64,000 nucleotides of DNA from an uncultured beta proteobacterium (lineage in GTDB: Bacteria; Pseudomonadota; Gammaproteobacteria; Burkholderiales; Burkholderiaceae_C). Positions 17,972-27,766 of this stretch are shown here, in pieces. Position numbers and translations under genes: made by a program. Below the pieces are notes generated by a model. It saw nothing but the letters and a program-made list of their open reading frames with translations. It made no database searches and was not told the DNA's origin. Location: NCBI GenBank assembly GCA_903920695.1, contig CAIXNB010000024.1:1-64000 (forward strand), written 5' to 3'. Numbering within the stretch: position 1 is the stretch's first letter; the number at the start of each line of letters is the position of its first letter.

Positions 17972-18045
17972 GCCCGAATTCGGCTGCGCGATGGCGACCG
18001 ATAATTTGTGCCGCTGGCACCCCCAAACACCTTGCGAGTAAATTG

Positions 18046-19212
18046 ATGCTGACCAACCATTTCCTGACCGCCGACGAACGCGCCGAACTGGCGCTCTTCA
18101 CCGAATCCCTCGAACGCTTCTGCGCCGCCGAGATCGAACCGCGTTACCGCGACTGGGAAAAAGCCGGTCAGGTGCCGCGCGAACTGTTCAACAAGATGGG
18201 CGAGCAGGGCTTTCTCTGTGCCGACGTGCCCGAGGCCTATGGCGGCGCCGGCGCCAGCGTGAACTTCTCGTTCGCCGTGATCGAGGTGCTGTCGCGGCGC
18301 GGCTACGCCGGCTTTGTCGGCGGCATGCAGGTGCACACCGACATCATTCCGCCCTACCTGCTGCACTTCGGCACCGAGGCCCAACGCCAGTACTGGCTGC
18401 CACGCATGGTGCAGGGCACGGCCGTGGCAGCCATCGCCATGACGGAACCCGGCGCCGGTAGCGACCTCAAGGCGATCCGCACCCATGCGCGCCGGGACGG
18501 CGACAGCTACGTCATCAACGGCTCGAAGATCTTCATCTCCAACGGCCAGAACGCCGATCTGTTCGTGCTGGCGGCCAAGACCGACCCGGCCGCTGGCGCT
18601 CGCGGCGTGAGCCTGTTTCTGGTCGACGGCAGCACGCCGGGCCTGCGCCGTGGCGCCCGCCTTGAAAAGATCGGCCAGCATGCCGGCGACACCTCGGAGC
18701 TGTTCTTCGACGACATGCGCGTGCCGGCCGACGCGCTGCTCGGCGGCGCTGAGAGCCAGGGCTTTGTGCAGATGATGCGTGAGCTGCCGCGTGAGCGCCT
18801 GATCATCGCGGTGCAGGGTGTGCACGGCGCCAAGGGCGCGCTCGGCGTGACCCTGCGCTACGTGCAGGAACGCCAGGCCTTCGGCCAGCCGATCGCGCAG
18901 TTCCAGAACACGCGCTTCAAACTCGCCGAGGTCGCAACCCAGATCGCCGCCGCCGAGGCCTTCAACAACGCCTGCATCGACGCCTATCGCCGCGGCGAAC
19001 TCACGCCCGAAGCGGCCTCCGCGCTGAAGCTGCACGCCAGCGAGCTGTTCTGCCGGGTCGCCGACGAGTGCCTGCAATTGTTTGGCGGCTATGGCTACAT
19101 GGCCGAGTACCCAATCTCGCGCTTCTGGACCGACGCCCGCGTGCTGCGCATCTATGGCGGCACCTCGGAGATCATGAAGGAATTGGTGGCGCGCTCGCTG
19201 CTTGGCCGATAG
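18046..19212 (+). CDS. Acyl-CoA dehydrogenase, LCAD/IVD type
   Basis: A 388-residue flavoenzyme. AIAMTEPGAGSDLKAIRT and INGSKIFISNGQNADL are the FAD-binding segments, YVQERQAFGQPIAQFQNTRF the adenine-side segment, and RIYGGTSEIMKELVARSL the C-terminus. Because the C-terminal loop has YGGT rather than YEGT, the catalytic base should be the helix-G Glu in MRELPRERLIIAV, as in LCAD and isovaleryl-CoA dehydrogenase. ATG 18046 begins the homologous region; a longer in-frame start overlaps the hydratase with arginine-rich sequence. It is 74 bases behind the hydratase, probably co-transcribed. Confidence 0.93.
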   Translation: MLTNHFLTADERAELALFTESLERFCAAEIEPRYRDWEKAGQVPRELFNKMGEQGFLCADVPEAYGGAGASVNFSFAVIEVLSRRGYAGFVGGMQVHTDIIPPYLLHFGTEAQRQYWLPRMVQGTAVAAIAMTEPGAGSDLKAIRTHARRDGDSYVINGSKIFISNGQNADLFVLAAKTDPAAGARGVSLFLVDGSTPGLRRGARLEKIGQHAGDTSELFFDDMRVPADALLGGAESQGFVQMMRELPRERLIIAVQGVHGAKGALGVTLRYVQERQAFGQPIAQFQNTRFKLAEVATQIAAAEAFNNACIDAYRRGELTPEAASALKLHASELFCRVADECLQLFGGYGYMAEYPISRFWTDARVLRIYGGTSEIMKELVARSLLGR

Positions 19213-19246
19213 GGTTTCGGGAGCGGCACCGACCAAGGTGCGAAAA

Positions 19247-19265
19247 GTAAACGGCGAATGTTTAC
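19247..19265. promoter_or_regulatory. Perfect inverted repeat in front of the DUF4143 ATPase gene
   Basis: GTAAAC, seven bases, GTTTAC: a perfect six-base palindrome overlapping a TTTACAAT stretch that could be a -10 element, 33 bases before the next start codon. It may be an operator for the gene at 19298. Confidence 0.35.
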
Positions 19266-19297
19266 AATATCGGAATCAAACTCCGGAACTGTAAAGA

Positions 19298-20458
19298 ATG
19301 ATTCCGCGCCACGCCACGCCACGACTGCTTCGGTTGCTGCAGGGTTTTCCGATTGTCACGCTCACCGGGCCGCGACAATCCGGCAAGACAACCCTGGTGC
19401 GCCATCTCTTGGCCGACAAGCCCTACGTCTCGCTGGAGGCGCCCGCGCAGCGCGAATTTGCCCGCAGCCAGCCAGCCGATTTTCTGCTGCAATTCCCGAA
19501 CGGCGCGGTCATTGACGAGGCGCAAAACGCACCCGAGCTGCTGTCGCAAATGCAGGGCGTGGTAGACGCATCAGGTGCCATGGGGCAGTTCGTTTTGACC
19601 GGTTCGCATAATCTCTCCTTGCTCGCCAGCGTGACGCAGAGCCTGGCCGGTCGCACAGCGCTGGTGGAACTGCTGCCGCTTTCAATCGCCGAGTTGCGTG
19701 ACGCGAAACTATTGGCCGCTGACTACCCCAATCAGATGGTCAAAGGCTTCTACCCGGCTTTGTACGACCGGGCGCTGGAGCCCCATGAATGGCTGCAAGC
19801 CTATCTGGTGACTTATGCCGAACGCGACGCGCGCGCGCTCACCGCCATTCAAGACCTGGCTGCGTTTCAGCGCTTCTTGCGGCTCACCGCAGCGCGTACC
19901 GGGCAACTCCTGAACATGCAGTCTCTGGCCAGCGACACCGGCGTCTCCGACAAGACCGCCAGGCAGTGGCTTTCTATTCTGGAGACCTGCTACCTGGTGC
20001 ACTTGGTACAGCCGCATTTTGCGAACTTTGGCAAGCGCCTGACCAAGAGCCCCAAGCTTTACATGACCGATGTCGGTCTGGCCGCGGCGCTGCTGGGTAT
20101 TCAAACCGCGGGTCAAATGCAACACCATCCGCTGCGTGGCGCCTTGTTTGAAACCATGGTGGTCAATGAATTTCTGAAGAACCGCGCCAACACCGGTGTG
20201 CGCTCGCCCTTGTATTTTTGGCGTGACAACATTGGCACTGAGGTGGATCTGATTCTGGAACGCGGCACCGAACTGGCGGCGGTCGAGATCAAATCCGGCA
20301 TCACGGTGGCCAGCGACGCTTTTGGCAACTTGAAGAAATGGCAAAAGTACGCCCAGGAGCGCGGCAACTTTTCAGCCATCTACCCCGGACTGGTCTACGG
20401 CGGCGATACCGCTTACGCCCGCGACGGCGTCGCGGTGATGCCATGGCACGGGTTGTGA
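19298..20458 (+). CDS. AAA_14/DUF4143 ATP-binding protein
   Basis: A 386-residue protein of the widespread AAA_14 plus DUF4143 family, whose cellular role is not established. The N-terminal ATPase has Walker A TLTGPRQSGKTTLVRHLL, Walker B GAVIDEAQNAPELL and a sensor stretch FVLTGSHNLSLL. The C-terminal DUF4143 part includes LSILETCYLVHLV, PKLYMTDVGLAAALLG, RGALFETMVVNEFLKN and YFWRDN-GTEVDLIL, a degenerate PD-(D/E)xK-like core (EVDLIL...AVEIKSG). It stands alone between the acyl-CoA genes and a phosphodiesterase. Confidence 0.88.
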   Translation: MIPRHATPRLLRLLQGFPIVTLTGPRQSGKTTLVRHLLADKPYVSLEAPAQREFARSQPADFLLQFPNGAVIDEAQNAPELLSQMQGVVDASGAMGQFVLTGSHNLSLLASVTQSLAGRTALVELLPLSIAELRDAKLLAADYPNQMVKGFYPALYDRALEPHEWLQAYLVTYAERDARALTAIQDLAAFQRFLRLTAARTGQLLNMQSLASDTGVSDKTARQWLSILETCYLVHLVQPHFANFGKRLTKSPKLYMTDVGLAAALLGIQTAGQMQHHPLRGALFETMVVNEFLKNRANTGVRSPLYFWRDNIGTEVDLILERGTELAAVEIKSGITVASDAFGNLKKWQKYAQERGNFSAIYPGLVYGGDTAYARDGVAVMPWHGL

Positions 20459-20532
20459 CGAGGGCGCACGCAGAAGCAGAACATGATCTCGCCAAACCGA
20501 AGTCGCGCAGGATCTGCGTGCACAATGCGGCC

Positions 20533-21498
20533 ATGAAGACACGCTACATCTCCCACCTGCTGCTGAGTCTGGCCCTGAGCGCGCCAGCGTTCGGCTTTGA
20601 CCTGCAAGGCCACCGCGGCACGCGCGGCCTGGCGCCCGAGAACACGCTGCCGGCGTTTGAGAAAGCCATGCGCATCGGAGTCGACACCCTGGAGCTCGAC
20701 GTAGGTCTGAGTGCCGACAATGTGCTGGTTATCTCGCATGACCCCTACCTGAACCCGCTGATCGTGCGCGATGCCAAGGGCGAGTGGCTGAGCGGCGGCA
20801 AAGGCCCGCTAATCCGCTCGCTGACCTATGCGCAGATCCAGACCTACGAGCTGGGCCGCATCAAGCCGGGCACGCCTTATGCCACGCAGTTCGCCACACA
20901 GGAAGCCGTCGATGGCACGCGCATGCCAACGCTGGCCGCGCTGTTCGAGCGCGTCAAGGCCTTGGGCAGCACGGTGCGCTTCAATATCGAAACCAAGGTC
21001 GATCCGACGCAAGCGAACGACACGGCCAGCCCCGAAGAAATGACGCAGGCCCTTGTCAAGCTGGTGCGTGATGCCGGCATGGCCGGCCGCGTGACGATCC
21101 AGAGCTTTGACTGGCGCACGCTCAAACTCGCGCAAGCCATCGCGCCCGAGATCCCGACGGCCTACCTGAGTTTCCAGAACGCCAACAACGACACCATCAG
21201 CAGCGGTGTCTGGACGGCCGGCTACAAGAGCGCCGACTATCCAGACCTTCCCGCCATGGTCAAGGCAGCAGGCGGTGCCATCTGGTCGCCCAACGGCGGG
21301 GCCGTGAGCGAAGACCTGGTGAAAAAGGCGCACGCCCTGGGTTTGAAGGTTCTGCCCTGGACCATCAACAACCCGCCCGAGATGGACAAGCTGATCGGCT
21401 GGGGCGTGGACGGCATCATCAGCGACTATCCAGACCGCCTGCGCACGGTGCTGGCGGAGCGCAAGATGCCCTTGCCGGCGCCGCTTCGCGCCCAGTAA
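20533..21498 (+). CDS. Secreted glycerophosphodiester phosphodiesterase
   Basis: A 321-residue GDPD-family TIM barrel that cleaves glycerophosphodiesters to glycerol-3-phosphate and an alcohol. A signal peptide covers about residues 1-21 (LLLSLALSAPAFG), so it acts in the periplasm. LQGHRGTRGLAPENTLPAF gives the first catalytic His27 and Glu36; LELDV (Glu54, Asp56) binds the metal; VISHDP gives His69. The C-terminal WTINNPPEMDKLIGWGVDGIISDYPD is typical. ATG 20533 begins the signal peptide; the longer in-frame start overlaps the ATPase gene and has no signal sequence. Confidence 0.93.
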   Translation: MKTRYISHLLLSLALSAPAFGFDLQGHRGTRGLAPENTLPAFEKAMRIGVDTLELDVGLSADNVLVISHDPYLNPLIVRDAKGEWLSGGKGPLIRSLTYAQIQTYELGRIKPGTPYATQFATQEAVDGTRMPTLAALFERVKALGSTVRFNIETKVDPTQANDTASPEEMTQALVKLVRDAGMAGRVTIQSFDWRTLKLAQAIAPEIPTAYLSFQNANNDTISSGVWTAGYKSADYPDLPAMVKAAGGAIWSPNGGAVSEDLVKKAHALGLKVLPWTINNPPEMDKLIGWGVDGIISDYPDRLRTVLAERKMPLPAPLRAQ

Positions 21499-21620
21499 GT
21501 ACGCCGTCCGCTGGCTCAGACTTTTCCGATCATGTGGGTCTTTTCGAGGCGGATCGGCAAGGTCGTACGATAGACCACCGACGCCGATTCGCGACAATCG
21601 GTGTTTTGCCCCTCAAAACC

Positions 21621-22865
21621 ATGCAAACCAAGACCTTCTCCATCCTCCCTGTCATCATCGCAATCGCCGTGGGCGCCCTGGTTCCTGGCTCAGTGGCCCT
21701 GGCGGCCAAACACCACGCAAGCAAGCCCGCGCCACACAAGAAAGCTGCGGCCGCCGTGAACGCCCTGCCGCCACTGGCTGCTCAGACCGCTTTGGCGGGC
21801 AGCCCGCCGGCGCTGCCCGCCAAGGCATGGCTGCTGATGGACTTCGACTCCGGCGAGGTGCTCGCCTCGGCCAACGCTGACGAACCGCTGCCGCCAGCGT
21901 CGCTAACCAAGATGATGACCAGCTACCTGGTCGAGCAGGCCCTGCGCTCCGGCAAGCTCAAACAAACCGACCTGGTCTCGGTCAGTCAGAACGCTTGGTG
22001 CCGGGGTACGAGCAGCGAGTCGTGCATGTATCTGCCGCTCAACAGCCAGGCCACGGTGATCGACCTCCTGCGCGGCATCGTCATCCAGTCGGGCAACGAC
22101 GCGTCCAAGGCGATTGCCGAACACATGGCCGGCACCGAAGAGGGCTTTGCCAAGCTGATGAACGCCGAAGCTCTGCGCCTCGGTATGACGCACACGCATT
22201 TCGTGAACCCCACGGGCCTGCCCGACCCGGCGCACAAGGCATCTGCGGGTGACCTCGCCATCCTGGCGCGCGCAATCATCCGCGACAGCGCTGAGTATTA
22301 CCCGATCTACGCGGAACACGATTTCAAGTACAACGGTATCAAGCAAGGCAACCGCAATGTCCTGCTCTACACCGATCCCAGCGTTGACGGACTGAAGACT
22401 GGCCACACCGACGAGGCCGGCTACTGCCTGGTGACCTCATCCAAGCGCAACGGGACGCGCCTGATCACGGTCATCCTCAACACCCACAGCGCTCAGGCGC
22501 GTGCTGACGAGACGCGAGCGCTGCTCGGCTGGGGTTTCAGTAACTTCGAGAAGGTCACCCCGATCCAGCCAAACACGGTGGTCACGACGGCCAAGGTGAG
22601 CTTCGGCAAGGCAGATACGGTCGCCGCGGGTCTGGCAGCGCCGTGGATGTTGACCGTGCCGCGCGGCCAGCAAGTGCAGACCGCAGTGGAGCTCAAGCCG
22701 GGCCTGGAGGCGCCGGTGACCAAGGGCGCTGTGATCGGCAAGGTGGTCGCGACCTCGAACGGCAAGCCAATGGGCGAAGCCCCGCTCGTCGCGCAGGCCG
22801 ATGTGGAACGCGCGGGCCTGCTGCTGCGCATGTGGCAGCACATGGCCAAGTTGCTCGGAAAGTAA
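21621..22865 (+). CDS. D-alanyl-D-alanine carboxypeptidase (PBP5/6 family)
   Basis: A 414-residue penicillin-binding protein that trims the terminal D-Ala from peptidoglycan stem peptides in the periplasm. An N-terminal signal segment (about 1-29) is followed by an alanine/proline/lysine-rich linker. The catalytic triad motifs are all present: SLTK (Ser94, Lys97), SGN (157-159) and KTG (259-261). A C-terminal beta domain follows and the end (RAGLLLRMWQHMAKLLGK) is an amphipathic helix, the usual membrane anchor. ATG 21621 starts the signal peptide. Confidence 0.94.
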   Translation: MQTKTFSILPVIIAIAVGALVPGSVALAAKHHASKPAPHKKAAAAVNALPPLAAQTALAGSPPALPAKAWLLMDFDSGEVLASANADEPLPPASLTKMMTSYLVEQALRSGKLKQTDLVSVSQNAWCRGTSSESCMYLPLNSQATVIDLLRGIVIQSGNDASKAIAEHMAGTEEGFAKLMNAEALRLGMTHTHFVNPTGLPDPAHKASAGDLAILARAIIRDSAEYYPIYAEHDFKYNGIKQGNRNVLLYTDPSVDGLKTGHTDEAGYCLVTSSKRNGTRLITVILNTHSAQARADETRALLGWGFSNFEKVTPIQPNTVVTTAKVSFGKADTVAAGLAAPWMLTVPRGQQVQTAVELKPGLEAPVTKGAVIGKVVATSNGKPMGEAPLVAQADVERAGLLLRMWQHMAKLLGK

Positions 22866-23128
22866 ACGCTGGCAGGCCAACGCCAGCCATGCCGGTGATC
22901 GCACCCATCGGGCCGGCATGCGGACGCAATTTTCGCGAGAGGACTCTGGCCGCGGACGGCGCTATCAGCCTTCTGCTGAAGTGCGACCAGAAAGATTCAC
23001 GGCATTCGGCTGTATGGCAAGACACGGCACATTGCCGACGAAACGCGACGTTCGCTTTGCCAGCCCAGTTTGGGCACACCTCGACCCCGGAATTTTCGTA
23101 AGATACGCAAGTAACGTATACATTGGAA
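22866..23128. other. Intergenic region upstream of the toxin remnant
   Basis: No gene is supported in these 263 bases; frames give only low-complexity translations. The last 30 bases are AT-rich (TAACGTATACATTGGAAATG) and probably held the promoter/operator of the toxin gene that follows. Confidence 0.5.
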
Positions 23129-23605
23129 ATGTAAGCCACCTTTGTTGAACTGCCACCTTTCGAGCGAACTCGAAAAGACTACATGGATGACGAGGCCTAC
23201 AGACTGTTGCAACTCGAGTTGATGGAAGACCCGACGGCAGGCGCTGTCATCGAAGGCACAGGCGGTTTGCGCAAGCTGCGTCAAGCGGACCCGCGTCGCG
23301 GCAAAGGAAAGCGCGGTGGTCTGCGGATAATTAATTACTGGTGGTCAGGTGGTGATCAGTTTTGGCTTTTTACTGTCTATGACTTGGCATACAACTGTGC
23401 GGTTGAGTTAGCCAAGCAGCAGAAGAAATTCACGGTCACGACCTCTGTTGGGCCAACACAGAACGGCAGCAAGAGGTCGGTGTCCTTTTTCAAGAATTTC
23501 AAGTCTCTCGGCGGAGAAGCTGATGCCTTGGTGGCTTCCGTGCTGGCCTGCAAAGCCACGACAGATTCAAAAGTTTCATGGTCTGTATCCTCCAGCGAGA
23601 ACTGA
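23129..23605 (+). pseudogene. Disrupted HigB/RelE-type toxin fused to an unrelated tail
   Basis: The first part is a RelE/HigB-like toxin (mRNA endonuclease family): TFVELPPFERTRKDYMDDEAY, GTGGLRKLRQADPRRGKGKRGGLRII and FWLFTVYD are familiar HigB segments. Two defects show. The ATG at 23129 is followed directly by TAA (23132-34), in frame with the toxin, so the natural start is dead; the next ATG is 23183, which removes the first 18 residues. After FTVYD the sequence leaves the family: LAYNCAVELAKQQKKF onward to SSSEN looks like the end of another protein. No HigA antitoxin follows. If made, the product would be a 140-residue chimera from ATG 23183. Confidence 0.7.
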
Positions 23606-23606
23606 C

Positions 23607-23675
23607 GGCTAACCCCTCAGTCGAGCCGCCAAAGTGCAGCGATCTGAACTTTGCGGCTCACCTCGAACGTTGAAT
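23607..23675 (+). repeat. Integron attC-like recombination site
   Basis: Starting two bases after the stop of the toxin/tail frame, GGCTAAC (R'' box, one mismatch to RYYYAAC) is followed by CCCCTCAGTC, then a 12-bp stem GAGCCGC(C)AAAGT / ACTTTGCGGCTC with a single extra-helical C, then ACCTCGAAC and GTTGAAT, a perfect GTTRRRY R' box at 23669-23675. Length 69 bases, position right after a stop codon, AAC/GTT ends, an unpaired spacer and the bulged base all fit attC sites. No integron integrase is in the window. Confidence 0.5.
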
Positions 23676-23871
23676 GTCTGCAGTCTGGAAATATGGAACT
23701 CGACTATCAGTTTCGAGTGACTGATGGTCCTGAAATTCCAGAAGGCTCCTGATGGTCGTCAACAGCCATCCGCAGTAGTGACCTGCATAACCAGTTGCGC
23801 TGCGCTCCAACGACCAAACGGGAAGATTGATTGTCGAAGTTGAATGGTAGTTTGCTTGGCCTGCGCAGCCA
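23676..23871. other. Intergenic region, no recognisable gene
   Basis: No coding frame is supported. GTTGAATG, the sequence at the right end of the attC-like site, recurs near 23840 (TCGAAGTTGAATGG against TCGAACGTTGAATG), which could be a decayed second recombination site, but I see no matching stem. Confidence 0.35.
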
Positions 23872-24999
23872 TCAAACCATCTGCGAGATCGTCTTGCGAA
23901 AGCGCGCCAGCGACAGCGCAAACAACACGCAGCCGATCACGAGCAGGGCCACAAACGAAGTCCACACCACTTCGAACCCGGCGCCCCGGTAGAGAATGGC
24001 TTGACTCAACTCGGTGAAGTGCGTTGTGGGCGCCAGCGACATGACGCGCTGCACCCACAGCGGCATGCTCTCGCGCGGCGTCATGCCACCGGAGAGCATT
24101 TGCAGCGGCATCATGGTCAGCATCATCAGCAAACCAAACTGCGGCATGCTGCGCGCCAGTGTGGCCATGAAGATGCCCATCGAGGTGGTGGCAAACAAAT
24201 GCAGGGCCGCGCCGGTGAGGAACAAGGCAATCGAGCCCTCAATGGGCACGCGCAGCACACCCTGAATCACCACGGTGAGTGACACCGTGGCCGCCAGCAA
24301 CACCACAAGCCCCATCGACCAGACCTTGGCCACCATGATCTCGGTCGGGGTGACGGGCATCACCAGCAAATGCTCAACCGTGCCGTGCTCGCGCTCTCGA
24401 ATCAAGGCCGCACCGGTCAGGATGATGGACAGCATGGTGATGTTGTTGATCACCTCCATGAGCGAGGCAAACCATGCCGGCTGCAGCGCAGGGTTGAAGC
24501 GCGCACGCGTTACCAACTCAATGGGCGTGCTGGCGACACTGCGGTAGCCCTGCACAAATTCGGCAACTTCGCCCAGCACGATCTGCTGCACCGCGCCGTT
24601 GCCGGCAAAGGCCTGGCTCATGCGCGTGGCGTCGATGTTGAGTTGCATTTGCGGCGCACGCCCGGCCAGCACGTCACGCTGAAAATTGGGCGGAATGTTG
24701 AGCACAAAGGTGTAGCGGCCCGAGTCCAAACCAGGGTCTACTTCGGCCAGACTGATGCGTGCCGGCAGCGTAAATTGCGGTGGGTAAAACGCCGCAACGA
24801 TGCGCGCTGACAGCATCGAGTCGTCCTCGTCCACCACGGCGATGGGCGCACGGTGCATGGTCTCGGGCATCGCCGTGCCGGCCACGTAGATGGCAAGCGT
24901 GAAGGTGTAGACGATGAGAAACAGCATCGTCGGATCGCGCCACAGGCTCCACAGTTCTTTGACGCCCAGGCGGTAGATGTTGGCCAGATGGTCTCGCAT
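23872..24999 (-). CDS. yhhJ: ABC-2 type permease, YhhJ-like
   Basis: A 375-residue ABC-2 membrane protein: one N-terminal membrane helix (MLFLIVYTFTLAIYVAG), a large periplasmic domain, then five C-terminal helices, with the conserved LIREREHGTVEHLLVMPVTPTEIMVAK loop. With the RbbA-like protein and the HlyD-like protein it matches the yhiI-rbbA-yhhJ set. It begins one base after the RbbA-like stop. Substrate unknown; such exporters handle drugs or other hydrophobic compounds. Confidence 0.9.
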   Translation of the reverse strand: MRDHLANIYRLGVKELWSLWRDPTMLFLIVYTFTLAIYVAGTAMPETMHRAPIAVVDEDDSMLSARIVAAFYPPQFTLPARISLAEVDPGLDSGRYTFVLNIPPNFQRDVLAGRAPQMQLNIDATRMSQAFAGNGAVQQIVLGEVAEFVQGYRSVASTPIELVTRARFNPALQPAWFASLMEVINNITMLSIILTGAALIREREHGTVEHLLVMPVTPTEIMVAKVWSMGLVVLLAATVSLTVVIQGVLRVPIEGSIALFLTGAALHLFATTSMGIFMATLARSMPQFGLLMMLTMMPLQMLSGGMTPRESMPLWVQRVMSLAPTTHFTELSQAILYRGAGFEVVWTSFVALLVIGCVLFALSLARFRKTISQMV

Positions 25000-25000
25000 C

Positions 25001-27766
25001 TCAGGCCTCCTGCTTCTTGAGCAAGACGATGGCCAGGCCCATGATCACCGGCACGGCGAGCAGCATGGGCCAGAACAGGGTTTGCAGATCGGCAAACCCG
25101 AGCGCCTTGCTGAACACGCCGCGGCTGATGGTGAGCATGTAGCTGGCCGGATAGATCGCGCCCATCCAGCGGCCAAAGCCTTCGAGCGACGAGACAGGGT
25201 TGATCAGCCCGGCAAACTGCACCGCCGGCAGCATGGTGCCCAGCATGGCGAAAAACATCGCCGCAATCTGGCTGCGCGTGACGGTGGAGGCCAACAGCCC
25301 CATGCCGGTCGAGCACACGCTGAAGATCAGCGCGGCCAGAGTCAGGCTTGCAAAACTGCCCGTCATGGGAACGCCAAACACCGTGACCGCCGCCAGGCAC
25401 ATGAGACCGTAATTGAACATGGCCAGCACCACATAGGGCAACTGCTTGCCAATCAGGAATTCAGTGCGCGTAACGGGGGTGACGTACAGGTTGATGATGG
25501 AGCCCAACTCCTTCTCGCGCACCACCGCCAGCGCTGTCAGCATGGCGGGCAGCATGAGCAACAAGAGCGGAATCACGGCCGGCACCATGGCGGGCAGACT
25601 GCGCACGTCCGGGTTGTAGCGGTAGCGTGTTTCAACGCTGGTCAGGGCCGCAGGCGTGATACCCGTCTGATCGTGCGCCTGCTGAGCGACCCACTGCTGG
25701 TGCATGCCCTGTGCGTAGCCGATCACGGTCTCGGCGCGCTGCGGCATGGCGCCGTCAACCCAGGCGCCGATCTGCACCGATTGGCCACGCGCTGCATCGC
25801 GCGCAAAGCCGCTCGGGATCTCGATGGCCAGCGACAACTCGCCGCTGCGCATGCGCTGATCCAGCTCAGCGTAGTCGGCGATGGCGGGCTGCTCAGAAAA
25901 ATAGCGCGACCCGGCAAGGTTCAGGGTGTAGTCGCGGCTGAGCAGCGTCTGATCCCGATCCAGCACGGCAAAACGCAGGTTGCCGACGTCCATGCTGATG
26001 CCATAGCCCATCACAAACATCAAGAGCAGCGAGCCCAGCAGCGCCAGTGCGCCGCGCACCGGGTCGCGGCGCAACTCCAGCGTCTCGCGCCACTGGTAGC
26101 TCTCAATGCGCGCCAGACTGCGGCGCAGCCGCGCCGCAAGCCCGTTGGCCGTGGCCGGGGTTTGCGCCGCGCGCGCTGATTCAATCGACGCTGGCACCGC
26201 CGTAGTGTCGTCAGCGCTCTCGCCGCTGGCCTCTTTCAGATACGCGATGAAGGCGTCTTCCAGTGTGGCGGCGCCACGCTTGGCGATGATCTGTGCCGGC
26301 GCGGCACTCTCCAGCACGCGCCCGGCGTGCATCAGCGAGATCCGGTCGCAGCGCTCGGCCTCGTTCATGAAGTGGGTCGAGATGAAGATCGTCACCTTGT
26401 CGCGGCGCGCCAGCTCGATCATCAGGCGCCAGAAGTTGTCGCGCGCAATCGGGTCGACACCCGAGGTTGGCTCGTCCAGAATCAGCAATTCGGGTTGGTG
26501 CACCGTGGCCACGGCCAGGGACAGGCGCTGGCGCATGCCCAGGGGCAATTGTTCCGGCAAGGCGTCTTGCACGGCCTGCAGCCCGAAGCGCTCCAGCGAC
26601 TGCGTCACCCGGTCCGCAATCTCGGCAGCGGGGACGTGAAACAAGCGGGCATGCAACACCAGGTTTTGCTGCACCGTCAGTTCGCCGTAGAGCGAGAACG
26701 CCTGCGACATGTAGCCCACGCGTTGCCGCGTGCGCATGTCGCGCGGGTCCACTGGCTGGCCAAACAGCCAGGCCTGCCCTTCGCTGGCGGGCAAGAGCCC
26801 GGTCAGCATCTTCATCGTGGTGGATTTGCCGCAGCCGTTGGAGCCGATGAAACCAAATATCTCGCCACGTTGAATGCGAAAGCTCACATGGTCCACCGCC
26901 ACGAAATCACCAAAGCGCATGGTCAAGTCGCGCGCCTCAATCGCGATCTCCACCGGGGCATCGCTCGCCAAGGGCGTGATGGTCACGGCTTGGTGGCCGC
27001 GGCGCTTTTCCTCTGGCAACAAAGCGATGAAGGCAGACTCCAGCGATTGCTCTGCGGTGCGCGCCAGCAACTCGGCGGGCGTGCCGGTGGCGAGCACGCG
27101 CCCATCGTCCATCGCCACCAGCCAGTCAAAGCGCTGCGCCTCTTCCATGTAGGCTGTGGCCACGACCACACTCATGCCGGGATGGTGGCTGCGAATGTGT
27201 GCGATCAAGTCCCAAAACTGGGCGCGTGCGAGCGGGTCCACGCCGGTGGTGGGTTCATCGAGGATCAGCAGATCCGGGTCATGGATCAGCGCGCAGCACA
27301 AGCCCAGCTTTTGCTTCATGCCGCCTGAGAGTTTGCCCACTGGCCGATCCAGAAACGGATAGAGGCCCGTGCTGCGCGTGAGTTCATCGATGCGACGGCG
27401 GCGCTCCGGGGCATCGTGGCCGAACAGGCGCGCAAAAAACTGCAGGTTTTCCTCCACCGACAGCGTGGCGTAGAGGTTCTTGCCCAGGCCCTGCGGCATA
27501 TAGGCGATGCGCGGGCACACCGCTTGCCGGTGCCGGCCTTGCGCCATGTCGCCGCCCAGCACCTCAAGGCGGCCTTGCTGCAGCGCGCGGGCTCCCGCCA
27601 CCAGCGCCAACAGGCTGGATTTGCCGACGCCATCCGGGCCGATCAGCCCCACCATGCAGCTAGAGGGAATGTCCAGCGTCACCTGCGCCAACGCGGTGGT
27701 TTTCTTGTAGCGCAGCGTGACCTCTTGCAGGCGTGCCACGGGGCGGGACGACTGCGCCAGCGTCAC
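25001..27766 (-). CDS. rbbA: RbbA-like ABC transporter: two ATPase domains fused to ABC-2 permease
   Basis: A 921-residue fusion close in length to E. coli RbbA. ATPase 1 (about 1-235): Walker [14 protein letters not shown], signature [11 protein letters not shown], Walker [14 protein letters not shown]. ATPase 2 (about 265-500): [30 protein letters not shown] (degenerate signature), [13 protein letters not shown]. The C-terminal 370 residues are an ABC-2 permease with [31 protein letters not shown]. The start overlaps the HlyD-like stop by four bases. RbbA was named for ribosome binding in E. coli, but this gene context is that of an exporter. Confidence 0.93.
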   Translation of the reverse strand: MTLAQSSRPVARLQEVTLRYKKTTALAQVTLDIPSSCMVGLIGPDGVGKSSLLALVAGARALQQGRLEVLGGDMAQGRHRQAVCPRIAYMPQGLGKNLYATLSVEENLQFFARLFGHDAPERRRRIDELTRSTGLYPFLDRPVGKLSGGMKQKLGLCCALIHDPDLLILDEPTTGVDPLARAQFWDLIAHIRSHHPGMSVVVATAYMEEAQRFDWLVAMDDGRVLATGTPAELLARTAEQSLESAFIALLPEEKRRGHQAVTITPLASDAPVEIAIEARDLTMRFGDFVAVDHVSFRIQRGEIFGFIGSNGCGKSTTMKMLTGLLPASEGQAWLFGQPVDPRDMRTRQRVGYMSQAFSLYGELTVQQNLVLHARLFHVPAAEIADRVTQSLERFGLQAVQDALPEQLPLGMRQRLSLAVATVHQPELLILDEPTSGVDPIARDNFWRLMIELARRDKVTIFISTHFMNEAERCDRISLMHAGRVLESAAPAQIIAKRGAATLEDAFIAYLKEASGESADDTTAVPASIESARAAQTPATANGLAARLRRSLARIESYQWRETLELRRDPVRGALALLGSLLLMFVMGYGISMDVGNLRFAVLDRDQTLLSRDYTLNLAGSRYFSEQPAIADYAELDQRMRSGELSLAIEIPSGFARDAARGQSVQIGAWVDGAMPQRAETVIGYAQGMHQQWVAQQAHDQTGITPAALTSVETRYRYNPDVRSLPAMVPAVIPLLLLMLPAMLTALAVVREKELGSIINLYVTPVTRTEFLIGKQLPYVVLAMFNYGLMCLAAVTVFGVPMTGSFASLTLAALIFSVCSTGMGLLASTVTRSQIAAMFFAMLGTMLPAVQFAGLINPVSSLEGFGRWMGAIYPASYMLTISRGVFSKALGFADLQTLFWPMLLAVPVIMGLAIVLLKKQEA

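Noticed and set aside
2276-19212. Sterol or bile-acid ring degradation cluster
   Set aside because: The fused dehydrogenase and NMO-like protein suggested it, but no ring-cleavage hydrolases, IpdAB-type transferases or ketosteroid genes are present in the window.
17812-19236. 474-codon minus-strand frame opposite the acyl-CoA dehydrogenase
   Set aside because: Low-complexity antisense of a well-supported gene, no ribosome site.
23676-23871. Second attC site ending at GTTGAATG near 23840
   Set aside because: The end sequence recurs but I could find no matching R'' box or stem.
24977-26179. 400-codon plus-strand frame opposite rbbA
   Set aside because: His/Gln/Arg-rich shadow of the RbbA-like gene; no homology pattern.
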